A stretch of 64,000 nucleotides of DNA from Maniola hyperantus (Eukaryota > Arthropoda > Insecta > Lepidoptera > Nymphalidae). The DNA lies in the NCBI RefSeq assembly GCF_902806685.2, contig NC_048543.1, positions 4,196,106-4,260,105 of the forward strand, read 5' to 3'. The notes under the pieces are model-generated. The model had not been told where the DNA came from, ran no database searches, and saw only the letters and a list, made by a program, of their open reading frames with translations. A program made the translations under genes and the position numbers. This document shows, one piece after another, positions 22,601 through 34,265 of the stretch; the first letter of the stretch is position 1; each line of letters opens with the position of its first letter.

Positions 22601-25600
22601 ACTTTCTACCTTTTACGCTTCATGAGATACAGCCGACAACAGCCATTGACAAAGCCAATAACTTATAATAATAATTAGTAGTATAAATAAGTTATCAGCA
22701 AAAAAATATGGGGATTTAGAGAAACTGGTGTTGCTAAAAAAGTTTGGCACAATACAAAGGGCCAAACAACTTTTTGAAAATTCTCACGTTTTCTGGGCGA
22801 TAACTCAAAAAACTATTTTTGCCGTGAACAGTTTAAGATATAAACAGCAGAACAGGTATTTGGACTGCTAGTAACTGCCAACCAACTATACAGTTCTACT
22901 ACTGATATACTATTTTTTTTTCAGGAAACACTAATAAATATAGCAGAATATTCAATGACGACACAAAGCTATGTCTACTCGACACTGCCCACCGTGTCAG
23001 TGGAATGGATAACGGATGATAAAAGCTTAACCAACAATAACAATATCAGCGCCAGCTTACAGATCTATTTTACGAAAATCGCTAGAGGTAAGATTATTAT
23101 ATTAACTGTACAAACTATCGTATAAACAATTACTTACTCTACAAACGCGACTAGACTCACGACTAGATTAGATGAAGCCCTCTTTTTTAGCCCCTTTGGG
23201 GTTGAATTTTGAAAAATACTTTCTTACGCGCTAAAAAAGATTTTTGAAAATTCAATGTCCCATTTATTCCACAAAACTTGACGTCATCAGACAAAATGGA
23301 ACAATTTTATCGTAATTTAATAGAACTACCTATATAGCATTTCATCTTAAATTTGCTTTTCTTTGATGTCATAAAAAACTTTTCTTTCATGAAAAAAGAA
23401 AAGTTTGTTAACTTTTTCTATAGAACAATTTAAAGAAAGAATAATCTTAATCGTTTTAACAAATTAGTATAAATTACCTCATTGTATCCGATGATGTGTT
23501 CTATAGAACAAATGGGACTTGCCCTTCTTATCTGCCCTTGCTATCTGCATTCCAAACATCTCAATCTGGCCAGTAGTTTCAGCAGTCAGTCAGCCTTTCC
23601 TTTTATAGATTTAGACTATGGATTACTTTTCCAGCAATATTAAGCCTAAGGAAAACTATAAGACAAGTAGCAGTAGACGACCTAGCAAAGAACACTCGCA
23701 TTGGCCCAATAATACCGAATCTCTTCAACCTAGTAGTGTTGGTACTGAACGATGATAACCTCAACGCGTTGAATGTGCCGAGCAAAAAGCCCTTACAATC
23801 CAATGTTCTCGACATGGTCGACGCGCTGTGCTCGAATCCTTGCAGCTTGGATACGAATATACAACAACAGGTAATTTTTTTTTGTTGATAGTAGATGTGT
23901 GACATCGAAACGCGACTAATGGTCCAGAGAGGAAGCTTCATACAGGTTTGCTGTAGGTATACTCACTCATAGTGCCGCTCACGCACACAGCTCTCACCGG
24001 CGCGGCGTGTCACGGACCCTACACCGATGGGAAAATTCGGCTCATTCGTGGGTGGTTCGACAGGACTGTGGCACGGCTATGGGTCGTGCGCGTGTTTTCG
24101 AGAGTTTGCATTTTAAATAGCGTAAATTTCCTGTCAGTCTGTCAGTCTGTCTGTCTGTCTCTCTGTCTGTCTGAAATAGAGAATAAGTTGTCAGTTCTCA
24201 GTCAATATCTTTTACAAAGGTTGTTTTTATTACAGTTCCAGAGGCTTTTTCCAGTAATGGTCTCGAATATATTGGGTAATGGCGTGCTAGCGGAGAAGAT
24301 GGTAGCTCTCTTAACAAAAATAACACGAACCTGGCCACAGTTCATCACTGTAGGTATGTATGTTTACAATTGAACAATAGGTAAAGCATAGGAACATCTT
24401 GGCCTAGGCCAAAAAGAAGACACCCCACTGCTGGATGACTGTAGAACCCTTCATATTATGAATTCAAGTAGCGTCACTTGTGTCAGTATGTGGAGACCGC
24501 CACACAGTCAAGCGATAAAATATTTCTCGGTACCATAATTATTGCCTTGAAAGAATTGTGGTCCCAGCAGCAAATCTCAATGATGACTGGCAATCCCAAT
24601 GCAAATGGTAATGGGGACGATATTATAGTGAACTTTAGGCCCAAATGTAGGCCGTACAACATTCTGAGGAATTTAGACATGACCGGAAATAGATGCTGCT
24701 AAACCACTGCGTGCTTTGAGGAACTGGTGTATAATGCCGCCAGTTCCCAATTCCATGCTGCTACAAAAAAATTGATAGGAAATCTCATTAACTTCTTGGT
24801 CTCCCAGGACCTCAAAGATCATCATCATCCATCATCATCAACCAATAGACGTCCACTGCTGGACATAGGTCTCTTGTAGGGACTTCCACACGCCACGGTC
24901 CTGCTCCGCCTGGATCCAGCGGCTCCCTGCGACTCGTCTGATGTCGTCCGTCCACCTAGTGGGGACGCTGCGTCTTCCGGTGCGAGGTCGCCATTCCAGC
25001 ACCTTGGGACCCCAACATCTATCGGTTGTACGAACTATGTGCCCTGCCCATTGCCACTTCAGCTTCGCAACCCGTTGAGCTATGTCGGTTACTCTAGTTC
25101 TCCTACGGATCTCCTCATTTCTGATTCGATCACGTAGAGAAACTCCAAGCATAGCTCTCTCCATCGCCCGCTGAGTGACTCTGAGCTTTCTTATGAGGCC
25201 CATAGTTAGCGACCATGTCTCGGATCCATATGTCATCACTGGCAACACGCACTGTTCGAAGACTTTGGTCTTCAAGCACTGAGGAATTTTGGCCAAGAAG
25301 ACATCTCGAAGCTTCCTGAATGCTGCCCAACCGAGTTGGTCTCGGCGGTTCACCTCAAAGATGCCAACGCGCAATACTTCAGTTTCTCAATGTTTTCGCT
25401 GTATCACCATGTCCACTTAGGGGTATTTTTGTGTAGGGAAAGGCATTCTGTTCGACTATTTATCGCAAGGCACCAAGGAGCGTCTGTCGCCGCCGATGCT
25501 GCGCTGCCTGACCGCGCTGGGGCGATGTGCGCTCGTGGAGTGCCTAGCAGACAGCCTGGACTACATCGACGACTACATCCACACATCCAGACGCGGCAAC

Positions 25601-27679
25601 GCCTCGGAGCTGAGGCAAGCTGTTCTGGTAAGCATTGTTCAGGTACTAGTCATTCATTCAGTGAGTAGTCACCGACTAGCGAAGTAGTACTTCGTATGTG
25701 TATAAAACATAATATTACCTATAGTGTACGGGAATGTAGGTACGTTCCAGTTTCGCCGGTTTAAGCGCAGGCCACATTAGGAGCGAAGCGAAACGAAGCT
25801 AAGTTCGTTTCGCTCGCTTACATATCGCGTATATAGTCGGCGCCAATTAAATGGTTGTTCTTGAACTTAACCGCAATACGCGTCTCTATAACATTTTTAG
25901 GTGTCAGTAGGGCTCGCGACGCGAGGGAGCGGATCACACCAGCCCGTGCGCCGCCCTGCAACCCGCGTTTGACACCTGCAGGCATTAGTGTGAGTGTTAC
26001 ATCCGTACACAGAACTCGAGCGCGTGAGCTCACACTCTCATCGTAGGTCAGACGCGACTATTTAACTGCCGGGATCGTATCGTATCGGCTTAGTTTAGCT
26101 CTATAGTTCGCGGTGTGAACCGAAGTATGAAAAGACGCGGTAGCGAAGAGAAACGAACTTAGATTCGTTTCGCTTCGCTCACAATATGGCCTGTGCTTTA
26201 AGCTGTTCGTTGTCTGTCAGTTAGTCACGTTATTGTTTTATATGAATTGAAGTTCACCAGTTTATGTATCATGAATATGGCCCATAAAAAATACTTTTCG
26301 TTTGATTAAAAGTTGGGTGTAGGCCGAAACTATTCGGGATCTCGTAATTTCGTCTAGAAAGTTGTTATTTTGATTGAAGTTTTGAGGGTATCCTATATCG
26401 TTTTATTTTATTTTTTAGGATGCGTCCACGTGCCTCCTGAGATCTGAACCGACTACGTTTTTGGAAGACTATGTGATGACGGATTATAGCATGTATGAAA
26501 TGTTGGGAGACTCCATTCTACCCAGGAGAATTTTGTTTCCTGCTAAGGGTAAATAAATTAATTGTAGTTTATTTTACAATACACAGTAGAACAAACTATT
26601 TTATTGGCATTAAAAATTTCAGTTCTTGAGATGTTGTTGCAAAAAAAAAACGCAACAGTATGGATAGCTTATACGCCTGGCTTATCATCATCATCATGAT
26701 CAACCCATCGCCGGCTCACTACAGAGAACGGGTTTCCTCTCAGAGTGAGAAGGGTTTTGGCCAAAGTACCATGCTGGCCATGTGCGGAACATTATGGAAA
26801 ACTCTCAGGCATGCAGGTTTCCTCACGATTTTTCCTTCACCGTTAAAACGAGTGATGTTTAATTTCTTAAAACGCACATAACTCCGAAAAGTTAGAGGTG
26901 CGTGCCCGAGATTGAACTCCCGACCTTCGACTAGAAGGCGGACGTCCTAACCAGTAGGCTTACCCCTGGCTTATAATGTTAAATCAATGGCTATATTTGT
27001 TAAGTGATGATGATAATCCATATATTATCCATACTAATATTATAAATGCGAAAGTGTGTCTGTCTATCCGTCTGTCTGTCCGTCTGTCCGTCTGTCTGTC
27101 TGCTAGCTTTTCACGGCCCATCCGTTCAACCAATTGTGACGAAATTTGGTACAGAGATAGCTTGCATCTCGGGGAAGGACATAGGCTACTTTTCATCCCG
27201 GAAAATCAAAGAGTTCCCACGGGAATTTTAAAATCGAAACTCACGCGGACGAAGACGCGGGCATCACCAAGTGATAAATATTTTGAATTTTCATAATTCG
27301 ATTTGTTTCAGAATCCAGTTCAAGTGATCGGAACGCCTCAGAAAAGACGTCAGACGACGAATTCGCATACCTGCCTCACAGGCCCGTGCTGAGGCGGCCC
27401 AAACTTAGACTCATATCACATAGAAAAACTAACAGCAACATACACAGAGAAAGTGTTTTCGAACCGACAAAATTCACTTTAAGAAAGAAACCTATAAGTT
27501 TAAGAGTTAAAAACTGTCGTAATCTAGATATTTGCAAAAGAAATCATGATCGGACTTTGTGCAGTGTTAATGCTAGTAGGATAAACGGTGTCGTTGTAGC
27601 AAGTGGTCTATTGAATAGGTTTAGGTATAGAATAAGCAAACCTACCGACTTTCCAATATTTGGAGCTTTAATCATGTAA
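19679..27679 (+). CDS. TAF6L: TAF6-like SAGA subunit (TAF6L/Saf6), ten exons, complete
   Basis: Exons: 19679-19813, 20811-20957, 21671-21823, 22925-23087, 23635-23870, 24236-24349, 24487-24607, 25437-25627, 26419-26548, 27312-27679. Phases close to 585 aa. The ATG at 19679 (aaaATGG) is the first in frame. Seen: a Ser/Lys-rich N-terminus (1-45), a histone fold from about 57 to 125 with AEQVGADLNAEAATNLAEDV (continuing YKLRQTI), the TAF6-type segment LPTVSVEW (about 163-170), helical HEAT-like repeats (about 200-440), and a basic tail (about 465-585). Family knowledge: TAF6 pairs with TAF9 in TFIID, and the TAF6L/Saf6 paralogue replaces it in the SAGA histone acetyltransferase. I favour TAF6L because the fold and linker are diverged from TAF6, but only a tree would decide. 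Exon 24487-24607 fits only if the donor at 24350 (gtaggt) is used rather than the one at 24354. Intron 7 carries a 540-bp LINE fragment. Confidence 0.88.
20430..20622 (+). repeat. Dispersed repeat C
   Basis: Sense copy in TAF6L intron 1, with core acctatctgcatgccaaatt and tail ccttttcctttttttatatttagat-like. It ends about 190 bp before exon 2. Confidence 0.75.
20970..21212 (-). mobile_element. S1 SINE, partial
   Basis: Reverse orientation: tcatgatcaacccattgccg start, gaactctcaggaatgcaggt body, and a degraded B-box end gtgagcccgggatcaaag. It lies in TAF6L intron 2. Confidence 0.75.
21343..21538 (+). repeat. Dispersed repeat C, short tail
   Basis: Head ctagcctatgctcgcgactt, core ataatagctatctgcatgcc. 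The CAGT run is lost. It ends about 130 bp before TAF6L exon 3. Confidence 0.75.
21829..22268 (-). repeat. Dispersed repeat A, complete, abutting a splice donor
   Basis: Ends aaaaaactggccaagtgcga and ggtacggaaccctaaaaac. The first base of its A run is about the sixth base of TAF6L intron 3 (donor gtaaga at 21824). Confidence 0.85.
22269..22668 (-). repeat. Dispersed repeat A', truncated
   Basis: It follows the A element directly: gagtcggactcgcagacgaa, gttccgtaccatcatacaag, then the A' middle (cacactctgaaagtttcaac, catgagatacagcc). Its centre holds three caaccaatcgcgtg-like units (22450-22520) that are absent from other copies. Confidence 0.55.
23190..23614 (+). repeat. Dispersed repeat C split by an AT-rich insertion
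   Basis: The head part (agcccctttggggttgaatt) ends about 23233. The tail part (ctatctgcattccaaacatc, then cagcctttccttttatagat) resumes about 23538. The tail stops 20 bp before the acceptor of TAF6L exon 5 (23635). Confidence 0.6.
24830..25374 (-). mobile_element. RTE-like LINE, C-terminal ORF fragment
   Basis: The minus frame (25374-24838, 178 aa) is open and carries VLPVMTYGSETWSLTMGLIR, IRNEEIRRRTRVTDIAQRVA, KLKWQWAGHIVRTTDRCWG and TRWTDDIRRVAGSRWIQA. These are hallmarks of the C-terminus after the reverse transcriptase in RTE-type elements. Only the 3' end is present. It is antisense in TAF6L intron 7 and is the best-kept of about eight such fragments in the window. Confidence 0.85.
25758..26203. 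mobile_element. Element with about 50-bp terminal inverted repeats
   Basis: The left end (ttaagcgcaggccacattag, then gcgaagcgaaacgaagct) and the right end read in reverse (taaagcacaggccatattgt, then gagcgaagcgaaacgaat) match. The interior has no recognisable transposase. It lies in TAF6L intron 8. Confidence 0.65.
26685..26968 (-). mobile_element. S1 SINE, near full length
   Basis: Reverse copy from tcatcatcatcatgatcaac to the tRNA-like head (cgagattgaactcccgacct, ggcggacgtcctaaccagta). It lies in TAF6L intron 9. Confidence 0.8.
27028..27275 (-). repeat. Dispersed repeat B
   Basis: Reverse copy: tccatactaatattataaat, a (GTCT)n run, and end gacgaagacgcgggcatcac. It stops 36 bp before the last TAF6L exon. 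Confidence 0.8.
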
Positions 27680-27973
27680 AATTTGTAAAACTATTTAGCT
27701 GTGAATCAATATAATTTATTATTTTAAATATTTTAACGTTTTTCATTTGATTATAGTGCCTACCACTTTTATAAGTTACGCTGATGTACCTGCGCAGAAA
27801 TCTTATTTTTGAATGGTGCGAAAATATTATATAAACTCTTAGATTGGGTCCACTTTTTGCCTACCATTATTTTGTATCATAACGATAAATGCGAATGTCA
27901 CGTTACTTTTAGCATAAGCGAATTTTTTTCCTATGCTGCAACGCGTTTTGACGAATTTCCATCGCAGCGGCGA

Positions 27974-28283
27974 CGACCTCCCTGGCGCAGTGGTAAGAGG
28001 TCTTATTAGTGGGAGGTTCCGGGTTCGATTCCCGGCAGGGTTTACGAATTTTATAATTTCTGTTCTGGTCGGGTGGGAGGCTTTGGCCGTGGCTAATTAC
28101 CACCCTACTGGCAAAGCCGTGCTGCCAAGAGATTAAGCATTCCGGTACGATGCCGTGTAGAAACCAAAGGGGTATGGGTTTAATACAAACTGCCATACCC
28201 TTCCAGGTTAGCCCGCTTCCATCTTAGACTGCATCATCACCTACCACCAGGTGAGATTACAGTCAAGGGCTAACTTGTATCTG
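27974..28283 (+). mobile_element. tRNA-derived SINE (S2), full length
   Basis: The tRNA-like head has an A box (ctggcgcagtggtaagaggt) and a B box (gggttcgattcccggcaggg). The body includes gtagaaaccaaaggggtatg and ccaccaggtgagattacagt. A second copy, reversed, is at 35864-36184. Confidence 0.85.
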
Positions 28284-28373
28284 GAAAAAAGTTCTTACTT
28301 TTTTGGGAGCTAGTGATTCCATTTATAATGTCTACACTATTTTCTACAAATGAAGGTATTATATTAAATAACT

Positions 28374-28725
28374 AGCTGATGCCCGCGATTTCGTCCGCGT
28401 GGATTTAGGTTTTTAAAAATCCCATGGGAACTCTGATTTTCCGGGATAAAAGTAGCCTATTGAGGAGTTACGTCCTCGACTTTATCGATAGTCTTTACTT
28501 GGTAGGTACCTCCAATATCAATTTGTATCCGACAGCTTCTAAATCCCACCAGTTTAGATGGTCAGCACTCAGGTGCAGCATCAGGATTGAGGAGTTGGAA
28601 TCCAATTTTTTATGGAACAACGTCGCATAGTTTCCCTATCAATTAAAAAAGAAACTACTCAAATCGGTTCAGTAATCTCGGAGATTTCGGTGTACATAGG
28701 TAGAAAAACACAATTCCTCTATTTT
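28374..28725 (+). repeat. B-type repeat carrying one minisatellite unit
   Basis: It starts ctagctgatgcccgcgattt. After the agtagcctattgaggagtt junction it continues with a unit like the 2845-3430 array (gcatcaggattgaggagttg) and exits at caaatcggttcagtaatctc. Confidence 0.55.
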
Positions 28726-28969
28726 TGAAAGTCGGTTAAAAGTAGCCTATGTTACTCCCTGGCTAATACTCTACTTGTCTGTGAATGTCCCGTTAAAATA
28801 GGTTCAGCCGTTCCAAAGATTAGCCCGTTCAAACAGACAGACTGACAGACAAAAATTGTAAAAACGTGAGATTTAGTTATGGTACAGTTCAAATAACCAT
28901 TGAGCTTGATATGTGGTAGTTATTTCGATATTATTATATATATATATATTATATATTATATTAGTATAG

Positions 28970-29060
28970 ATAGTAGCCCAAGCGCGGCACGCGGCGGGTG
29001 ACGTGCGGAGCGTCCCCCCCTGCCTCATACCCGGATTGCCATCTTGAGCTGTCGCGTACT
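28970..29060. mobile_element. Palindromic MITE D, right half
   Basis: It has the GC-rich centre gacgtgcggagcgtcc and the right arm ttgagctgtcgcgtact. The left arm is lost. Confidence 0.5.
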
Positions 29061-29400
29061 CTTGTTTTCGAATACTTATCAAGGTACCTACATAGAGTTG
29101 TTATCAAAAAGTTTCATCTCTACTCCACACCATCTGTCTGCGCTGGCCCTTAGGCTGATACTCGTAGATCACAAGGATCAGACATTTACCTATAAACAAA
29201 TGCCTGATTAAAATAACTTCTATATTTAATTCGGACCTTGACATATTGAAATGGAAGACGTTTTTGTAGGTCTCGCCGGCAGCGTTGGCGCCGCTTACCT
29301 GCGGCGTGGCGCCTTATCGCGCAATGGACGGAATATCAATACCCACGGCATTATGTTACCTACATTGCGAATTTTTAGTGTCCCGTACCTACTCAAAAGT

Positions 29401-29655
29401 AAAAACCGGCCAAGTGCGAGTCAGGCTCGCGCAACGAGGGTTCCGTACATAACAGTGGTATTTTTTCGACATTTTGCACGATAATTCAAAAACTATGATG
29501 CATAAAAATAAATAAAAATCTGTTTTAGAATACACAGGTCAAGACCTTTCATATGATACCCCACTTGATATAGTTATCTTAATTCATGGTTCATGACCAC
29601 AATTTAATTTTTTTTGTTTTGTAACCACAAATTCACGGTTTTCAGATTTTTCCCC
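29401..29655 (-). repeat. Dispersed repeat A, truncated
   Basis: It starts aaaaaccggccaagtgcgag and ends after attcacggttttcagatttt. Confidence 0.8.
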
Positions 29656-30341
29656 GAAGGCAGAAAAGACAGTTCTGCTGTGGCGCCTTCGTACACCGAT
29701 AATTTACTCACAAGGTGAGTTCTTCACTCCTGATGGTAATAACATTTTCTTATATCTTGATGAATTGTAATGGTTTGTATTTATAACAATAGATTCACAT
29801 TTTTGGTATGCATGACCGACCCACAGTTTCCTATGTAATCAATATGTGGCGCCGAGGCAAACTATTATGTCTACACGTGCTTGCTCGAGCCCAAAACTGA
29901 TACACAAGGCGTCAGATTAATATACCTAAGATACGTCTACGTAAGATACGTCTCCAAATTTAATTATGAAATAACTAGGTTATATGATGCCCGTGTAAGT
30001 TTCGGGGTTTTAAATGCCCCGTGGGAACTCTTTGAATTTCCAGGATAAAAAAGTACCCTCCCTGGAAGTCCTTCTCGATGCAAGCTGTCTCTGTACCACG
30101 TCAAAATCTGTTAGACTCTGACACTTTCGCTTCTTTTCTATAGTTATATGTTGCTGATCGCAAATCTCGAGAACAGCTGAACCGATTTCGCTAATTCTTT
30201 TTTCATAATAAGTATTCCTTGAAGTACGGGGAGGGTTCTTACGGAGAGAAAAAATTAAAAAAAATCCTGAAAAAGAATCGACTATTAGGCAGTACGAAGT
30301 TCGCTGGGGCAGCTAGTTCATAATAATAGTCTTCTTCTTCA

Positions 30342-30513
30342 ACGCACAGCTCAAACTATTGACAGACGGATCGGGCTGTTTGGCATTAGAATAGCTATTA
30401 TGACGTAGGCGTCCGCCTAGAAAGGATTTTTGAAAATTCAACCCCTAAGGGGATGAAATAGGGGTTTGAAATTTGTGTGGTCCACGCGGACGAAGTTACC
30501 AGTTACATAAGCT
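30342..30513 (-). repeat. Dispersed repeat C
   Basis: Reverse copy: aacgcacagctcaaactatt, core tagctattatgacgtaggcg, and end gtccacgcggacgaagttac. Confidence 0.7.
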
Positions 30514-30839
30514 AGTTATTTAAATAAAAAAAATAAAAATAAACAGCAAAGCCATTGAGAAATATCGCCCAATTGCAAATTTGTTTAGCGTGGGTTTACC
30601 ACCACCCGCGCCGCGCGGTGGTGAGTTGCTGACAGACGACAGTAGACAATAATATGACCTCATTGTTGACAGATGAGCAGATTGTTATGGTAAACTGCCT
30701 ATAATTCATTCATAAGCCACAAACTTTCAAGGCAGGGGTTTATTAAAGGAGCTTCACATTGAACTCAGTTTGAATTCGGTTGGGTCAATTTTATTTTAAT
30801 TTTTTACAGCAACTACTTCTGTACAAGTTAGACTATCAC

Positions 30840-31055
30840 TACCCCTATTATAAATACGAAAGTGTGTTTGTTTGTTGGTTTGTTGGTTTGTCCTTCAATC
30901 ACGTCGCAACGGAACAAGGGATCAACGTGATTTTTGCATGCAGTTTAAGACCCGTAGAGTGACATCAGCTACTTTTTATCCTGGAAAATCAAAGAGTTCT
31001 CACGGGATTTTTAGAACCTAAATACACGCGTACGAAGTCGCGGGCATCAGCTAGT
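30840..31055 (-). repeat. Dispersed repeat B
   Basis: Reverse copy from ctattataaatacgaaagtg to gaagtcgcgggcatcagcta, with ttcaatcacgtcgcaacgg in the middle. Confidence 0.75.
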
Positions 31056-31149
31056 AAAATATTACATAAATATACATTATGGTTAATTGGATAATCTTAA
31101 AGATTATTCATTGACATTCCCTTTTCCCCTCCAAATAAGCGTAAAGCTT

Positions 31150-31245
31150 GTGCTAGGAGTAGGTACGATAATATAATAGGGCTGGCTGGGGTTTGAACCG
31201 CCGACCTTTCAGTCCGCTCCTCTAACCGTTGAGCTATTGAGGTCG
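31150..31245 (-). mobile_element. tRNA-like SINE head (third type)
   Basis: The reverse strand has an A-box-like tagctcaacggttagaggag and a B-box-like cggttcaaacccc. It has no intact cloverleaf I would call a tRNA gene. Confidence 0.4.
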
Positions 31246-31519
31246 AAGCTTAACTTTGTTTGTGAAAAGCCTTAAGCAGGTACCTAAGTATGTACCTAGT
31301 CATTGAATTCGGCTTGTCTGCCTGAGTGGGATTACCCCGCCATTCATAACTGACAGAGAGGCGTGATCTCATTGTTGGCAGATGCGCGATTTATGGAAAC
31401 GGCCTAAATTATTCATCAAGGTAAGTAATCACTTAATGAGCTTGTAACCTTGAGAATGAGACGGTATGGTATTTACATATCTGATGCAGGGAGATAGCTT
31501 GTAGTTTCTATTGAAGTAT

Positions 31520-31925
31520 CGTCGTGGTAACTATGGGCCTCATACACACAAGAAAGCTCAGAGTCACTCAGCGGGCGATGGACAGAGCTATGCTTGGAGT
31601 TTCTCTACGTGATCAAATTAGAAATGAGAAGATTCGTAGAAGAACTAGAGTAACCGACATAGCTCAACGGGTTGCAAAGCTGAACAATGGCAATGGACAG
31701 GGCACATAGTTCGTACAACCGATAGACGTTGGGGTCCCAAGGTGCTGGAATGGCGACCTCGCACCGAAAGACGCAGCGATGGAAGACCCCCTACTAGGTG
31801 GACGGACGACATCAGACGAGTCGCAGGGAGCCGCTGGATTCAGGCGGTGCAAGACCGTGGCGTGTGGAAGTACCTACAAGAGACCTGGAAGTCCAGCAGT
31901 GGATGATGATGATGATTATGACGAT
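31520..31925 (+). mobile_element. RTE-like LINE, C-terminal ORF fragment, frameshifted
   Basis: The plus frame reads VTQRAMDRAMLGVSLRDQIR and RTRVTDIAQRVAKL, then breaks (aagctgaacaatggc) and continues in another frame. It ends in a GATGATGAT run, as at 37560 and 24830. Confidence 0.8.
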
Positions 31926-32074
31926 GATCGTCGTGGTAACCAACAGCCGGTCACTGCTGGTCTTCTGGCTGCCACTGCTGATAGGTACACCTAGTTCTCT
32001 TCACTTTTTGGAACCCCAACTAAAGAACCACTTTCATTTATGTTTTTTTTTTAATAGAACTCCCTAGCGTTTAA

Positions 32075-32165
32075 CTTGCCACTTCAGTTTCACGACGGTG
32101 AGATAATAGGTTAGTGTTACTCTGGTTCTTCTACGGATTTCCACATTTCTGATCGATCCCTAAGA
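32075..32165 (-). mobile_element. Small RTE-like LINE fragment
   Basis: ttgccacttcagtttcacga and ctggttcttctacggatttc match the minus-strand element at 24830-25374. Confidence 0.45.
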
Positions 32166-32692
32166 GATGAAAAATAAAAATAATTAAAAATAATTTAAAG
32201 ATTGCCTTAAAAGTAAAGAAAAAGAACGGCAACTACGAAAATTCAATCAAGCATTGGTTCTGTCTACCCGTTCATGTGATTCCAAGCTTTCTTATCTGGT
32301 CCATTAAGTTGGCGAATATGTTTTGGAGCCGAAATAATACGACTACCAATTAATAGGATTTCTATGACTCTGTAGTCTATAAATAGCGTCAATATAAATA
32401 GGTCGTGTGAATTACGCTTTGTATTGGCATATGCATATATGCGTCTATTTTATGCCTATTCTATAGCCCATGCGTCATCTACACCGCAAAGCGTTTAATA
32501 CGGTTCCGCGCGTCTGGGTGTTCTGTTATGCAATAGAAAGCAATGCTACGCTATAGTATCCGACTGCACTTCCGTGATGAACAGCTACGTTGATTCTTTG
32601 CGCAAATCATGAGCTTTCCGGCTCCCGTTCTTGATGCGATCTTGCTGATAGGTATCAGGGGCCGATGCGTCTACACTGTTATGTTATTTTGG

Positions 32693-32812
32693 TCGAAATG
32701 CACCAGTCACCCAGGTGATGAGGGCGAAATTGCAGTTGTAGAAAAAAGGAGGATGGAATAAGGTCAAACAAGTCCTCAGAAGATGCTGCATTATAAAGAT
32801 GATAGAACACGC
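32693..32812 (-). mobile_element. Jockey-like LINE end, degraded
   Basis: It matches the element at 46342-46738 (caggtgatgagggcgaaatt, gttgtagaaaaaaggaggat, gaataaggtcaaac). Confidence 0.6.
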
Positions 32813-32834
32813 AAAGGGAGCTTACGTCTCTCAG

Positions 32835-33305
32835 TTTTTAGGGTTCCGTACCTAAAGAGGAAAAAGAACTCTTATAGGGTCACTTCGTTGTCTCTCTGTC
32901 TGTCCCTCTGTCGTCTATGTAAAGAAAACCTATAGGGTACTTCCCGTTGACATAGAATCATGAACTTCGGCAGGAAGTTTGGTCTTAAAGCACTCATAAG
33001 GAGAAAAGACCGAAAACCGTGAATTTGTGGTTCCATCACAAAAAAAAAATTAAAATATGTTCATGAACATAATAATTAAATAGTGTTTTCAACTTTCAAA
33101 GTTAGATTAGGTACCTAGACCTACCTACTATACCAAGTGGAGTTTCATAATAATATGAAAGGACATTATCTGTACCTACATTCTATTCTAAAACAGATTT
33201 TTATTTATTTTTATCCATAATTGTTAAATTGATGTATCGGGCAAAATATCGAAAAATACAACCGTAGTACGGAACCCTCGGTGCGTGAGTCTGGCCGCGG
33301 TTTTT
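32835..33305 (+). repeat. Dispersed repeat A
   Basis: It starts tttttagggttccgtaccta and ends gtctggccgcggttttt. It is diverged, with some small insertions. Confidence 0.75.
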
Positions 33306-33753
33306 AGAGAGAGCTTAGTTTTCCTTTTTAAGTCGGTTACAATGTTCAGTTTTGTATTGCCCGCTCCCAATCTGCAATAAGTACCTACTAGCAAATGGAA
33401 ATGATATTTGCGGTCAGGCTCGGGGTAAAAATAGAGAAAGCGCGAACTGCATCAGGAACGCAATCTCCTTGAACTACCCATTGTTACCGACATGAAGGCA
33501 CCTACGAGTGTGGGTCCTATAGTTTTATGTGCCATAATACTTCGATTGTTAGTTACTAGGTACCTATAACCTCATAAACGGGAAAGTGTTAAACTTTTGA
33601 AATAAAATAAAAGATAGTTTTCAAAAAAGACTCGAAAAACCGTAGCTCATGCGGAAAGAGTCAAGTGCTAATTTGCATCGGAATAAAAAAAAATTTACTC
33701 ATGTGTATAGTAGTAGGTATGGTTGTTATTTTGTCAACATCGCCCCTAAATAA

Positions 33754-33948
33754 AGTACGCGGCCGAAAATATTGCACATCGACCTTTAGAAAAAGATAAC
33801 GATTTCGTAGAGACAACCTCTGTCGTTGAGATCGACATACGTATACGACAAACGTCACATACTTACGTATGAGTGACAAAGACATCGCTCTACAAAGCCG
33901 AAATCTCATTCTAAACGTCGTGTAAAATATTTCTTGCCGGCTACTGTA
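33754..33948. mobile_element. Palindromic MITE E
   Basis: agtacgcggccgaaaatatt at the left and attctaaacgtcg...gccggctactgta at the right. It lies 10 bp from an S1 SINE. Confidence 0.65.
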
Positions 33949-33957
33949 GACGTAGAG

Positions 33958-34265
33958 CTGTGATAGCCTAGTGGTTAGGACGTTTGCCTCCTAATCGGAG
34001 GTCGGGGGTTCGATCCCGGGCACGCACCTCTAACTTTTCGGAGTTATGTGCGTTTTAAGAAATTAAATATAACTCGCTTTAATGATGAAGGAAAACATCG
34101 TGAGGAAACCTGCACTCTTGAGAGTTCTCCATAATGTTTTCAAAGGTGTGTGAAGTCTGCCAATCTGCACTTGGCCAGCGTAGTGGACTATGGCCAAACC
34201 GTTCTTATACTGAGGGGAGATTCGTGCTCTGTAGTGAGCTGGCTATGGGTTAATCATGATGATGA
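33958..34265 (+). mobile_element. tRNA-derived SINE (S1), full length
   Basis: It begins tgatagcctagtggttagga (A box) with B box gggttcgatcccgggcacgc, continues cgttttaagaaattaaatat and ends gttaatcatgatgatgac. It is the best reference copy for S1 here. Confidence 0.85.

Noticed and set aside
33958..34040. True tRNA gene
   Set aside because: It has A and B boxes but continues into a SINE body shared with other copies, and the stems are imperfect.
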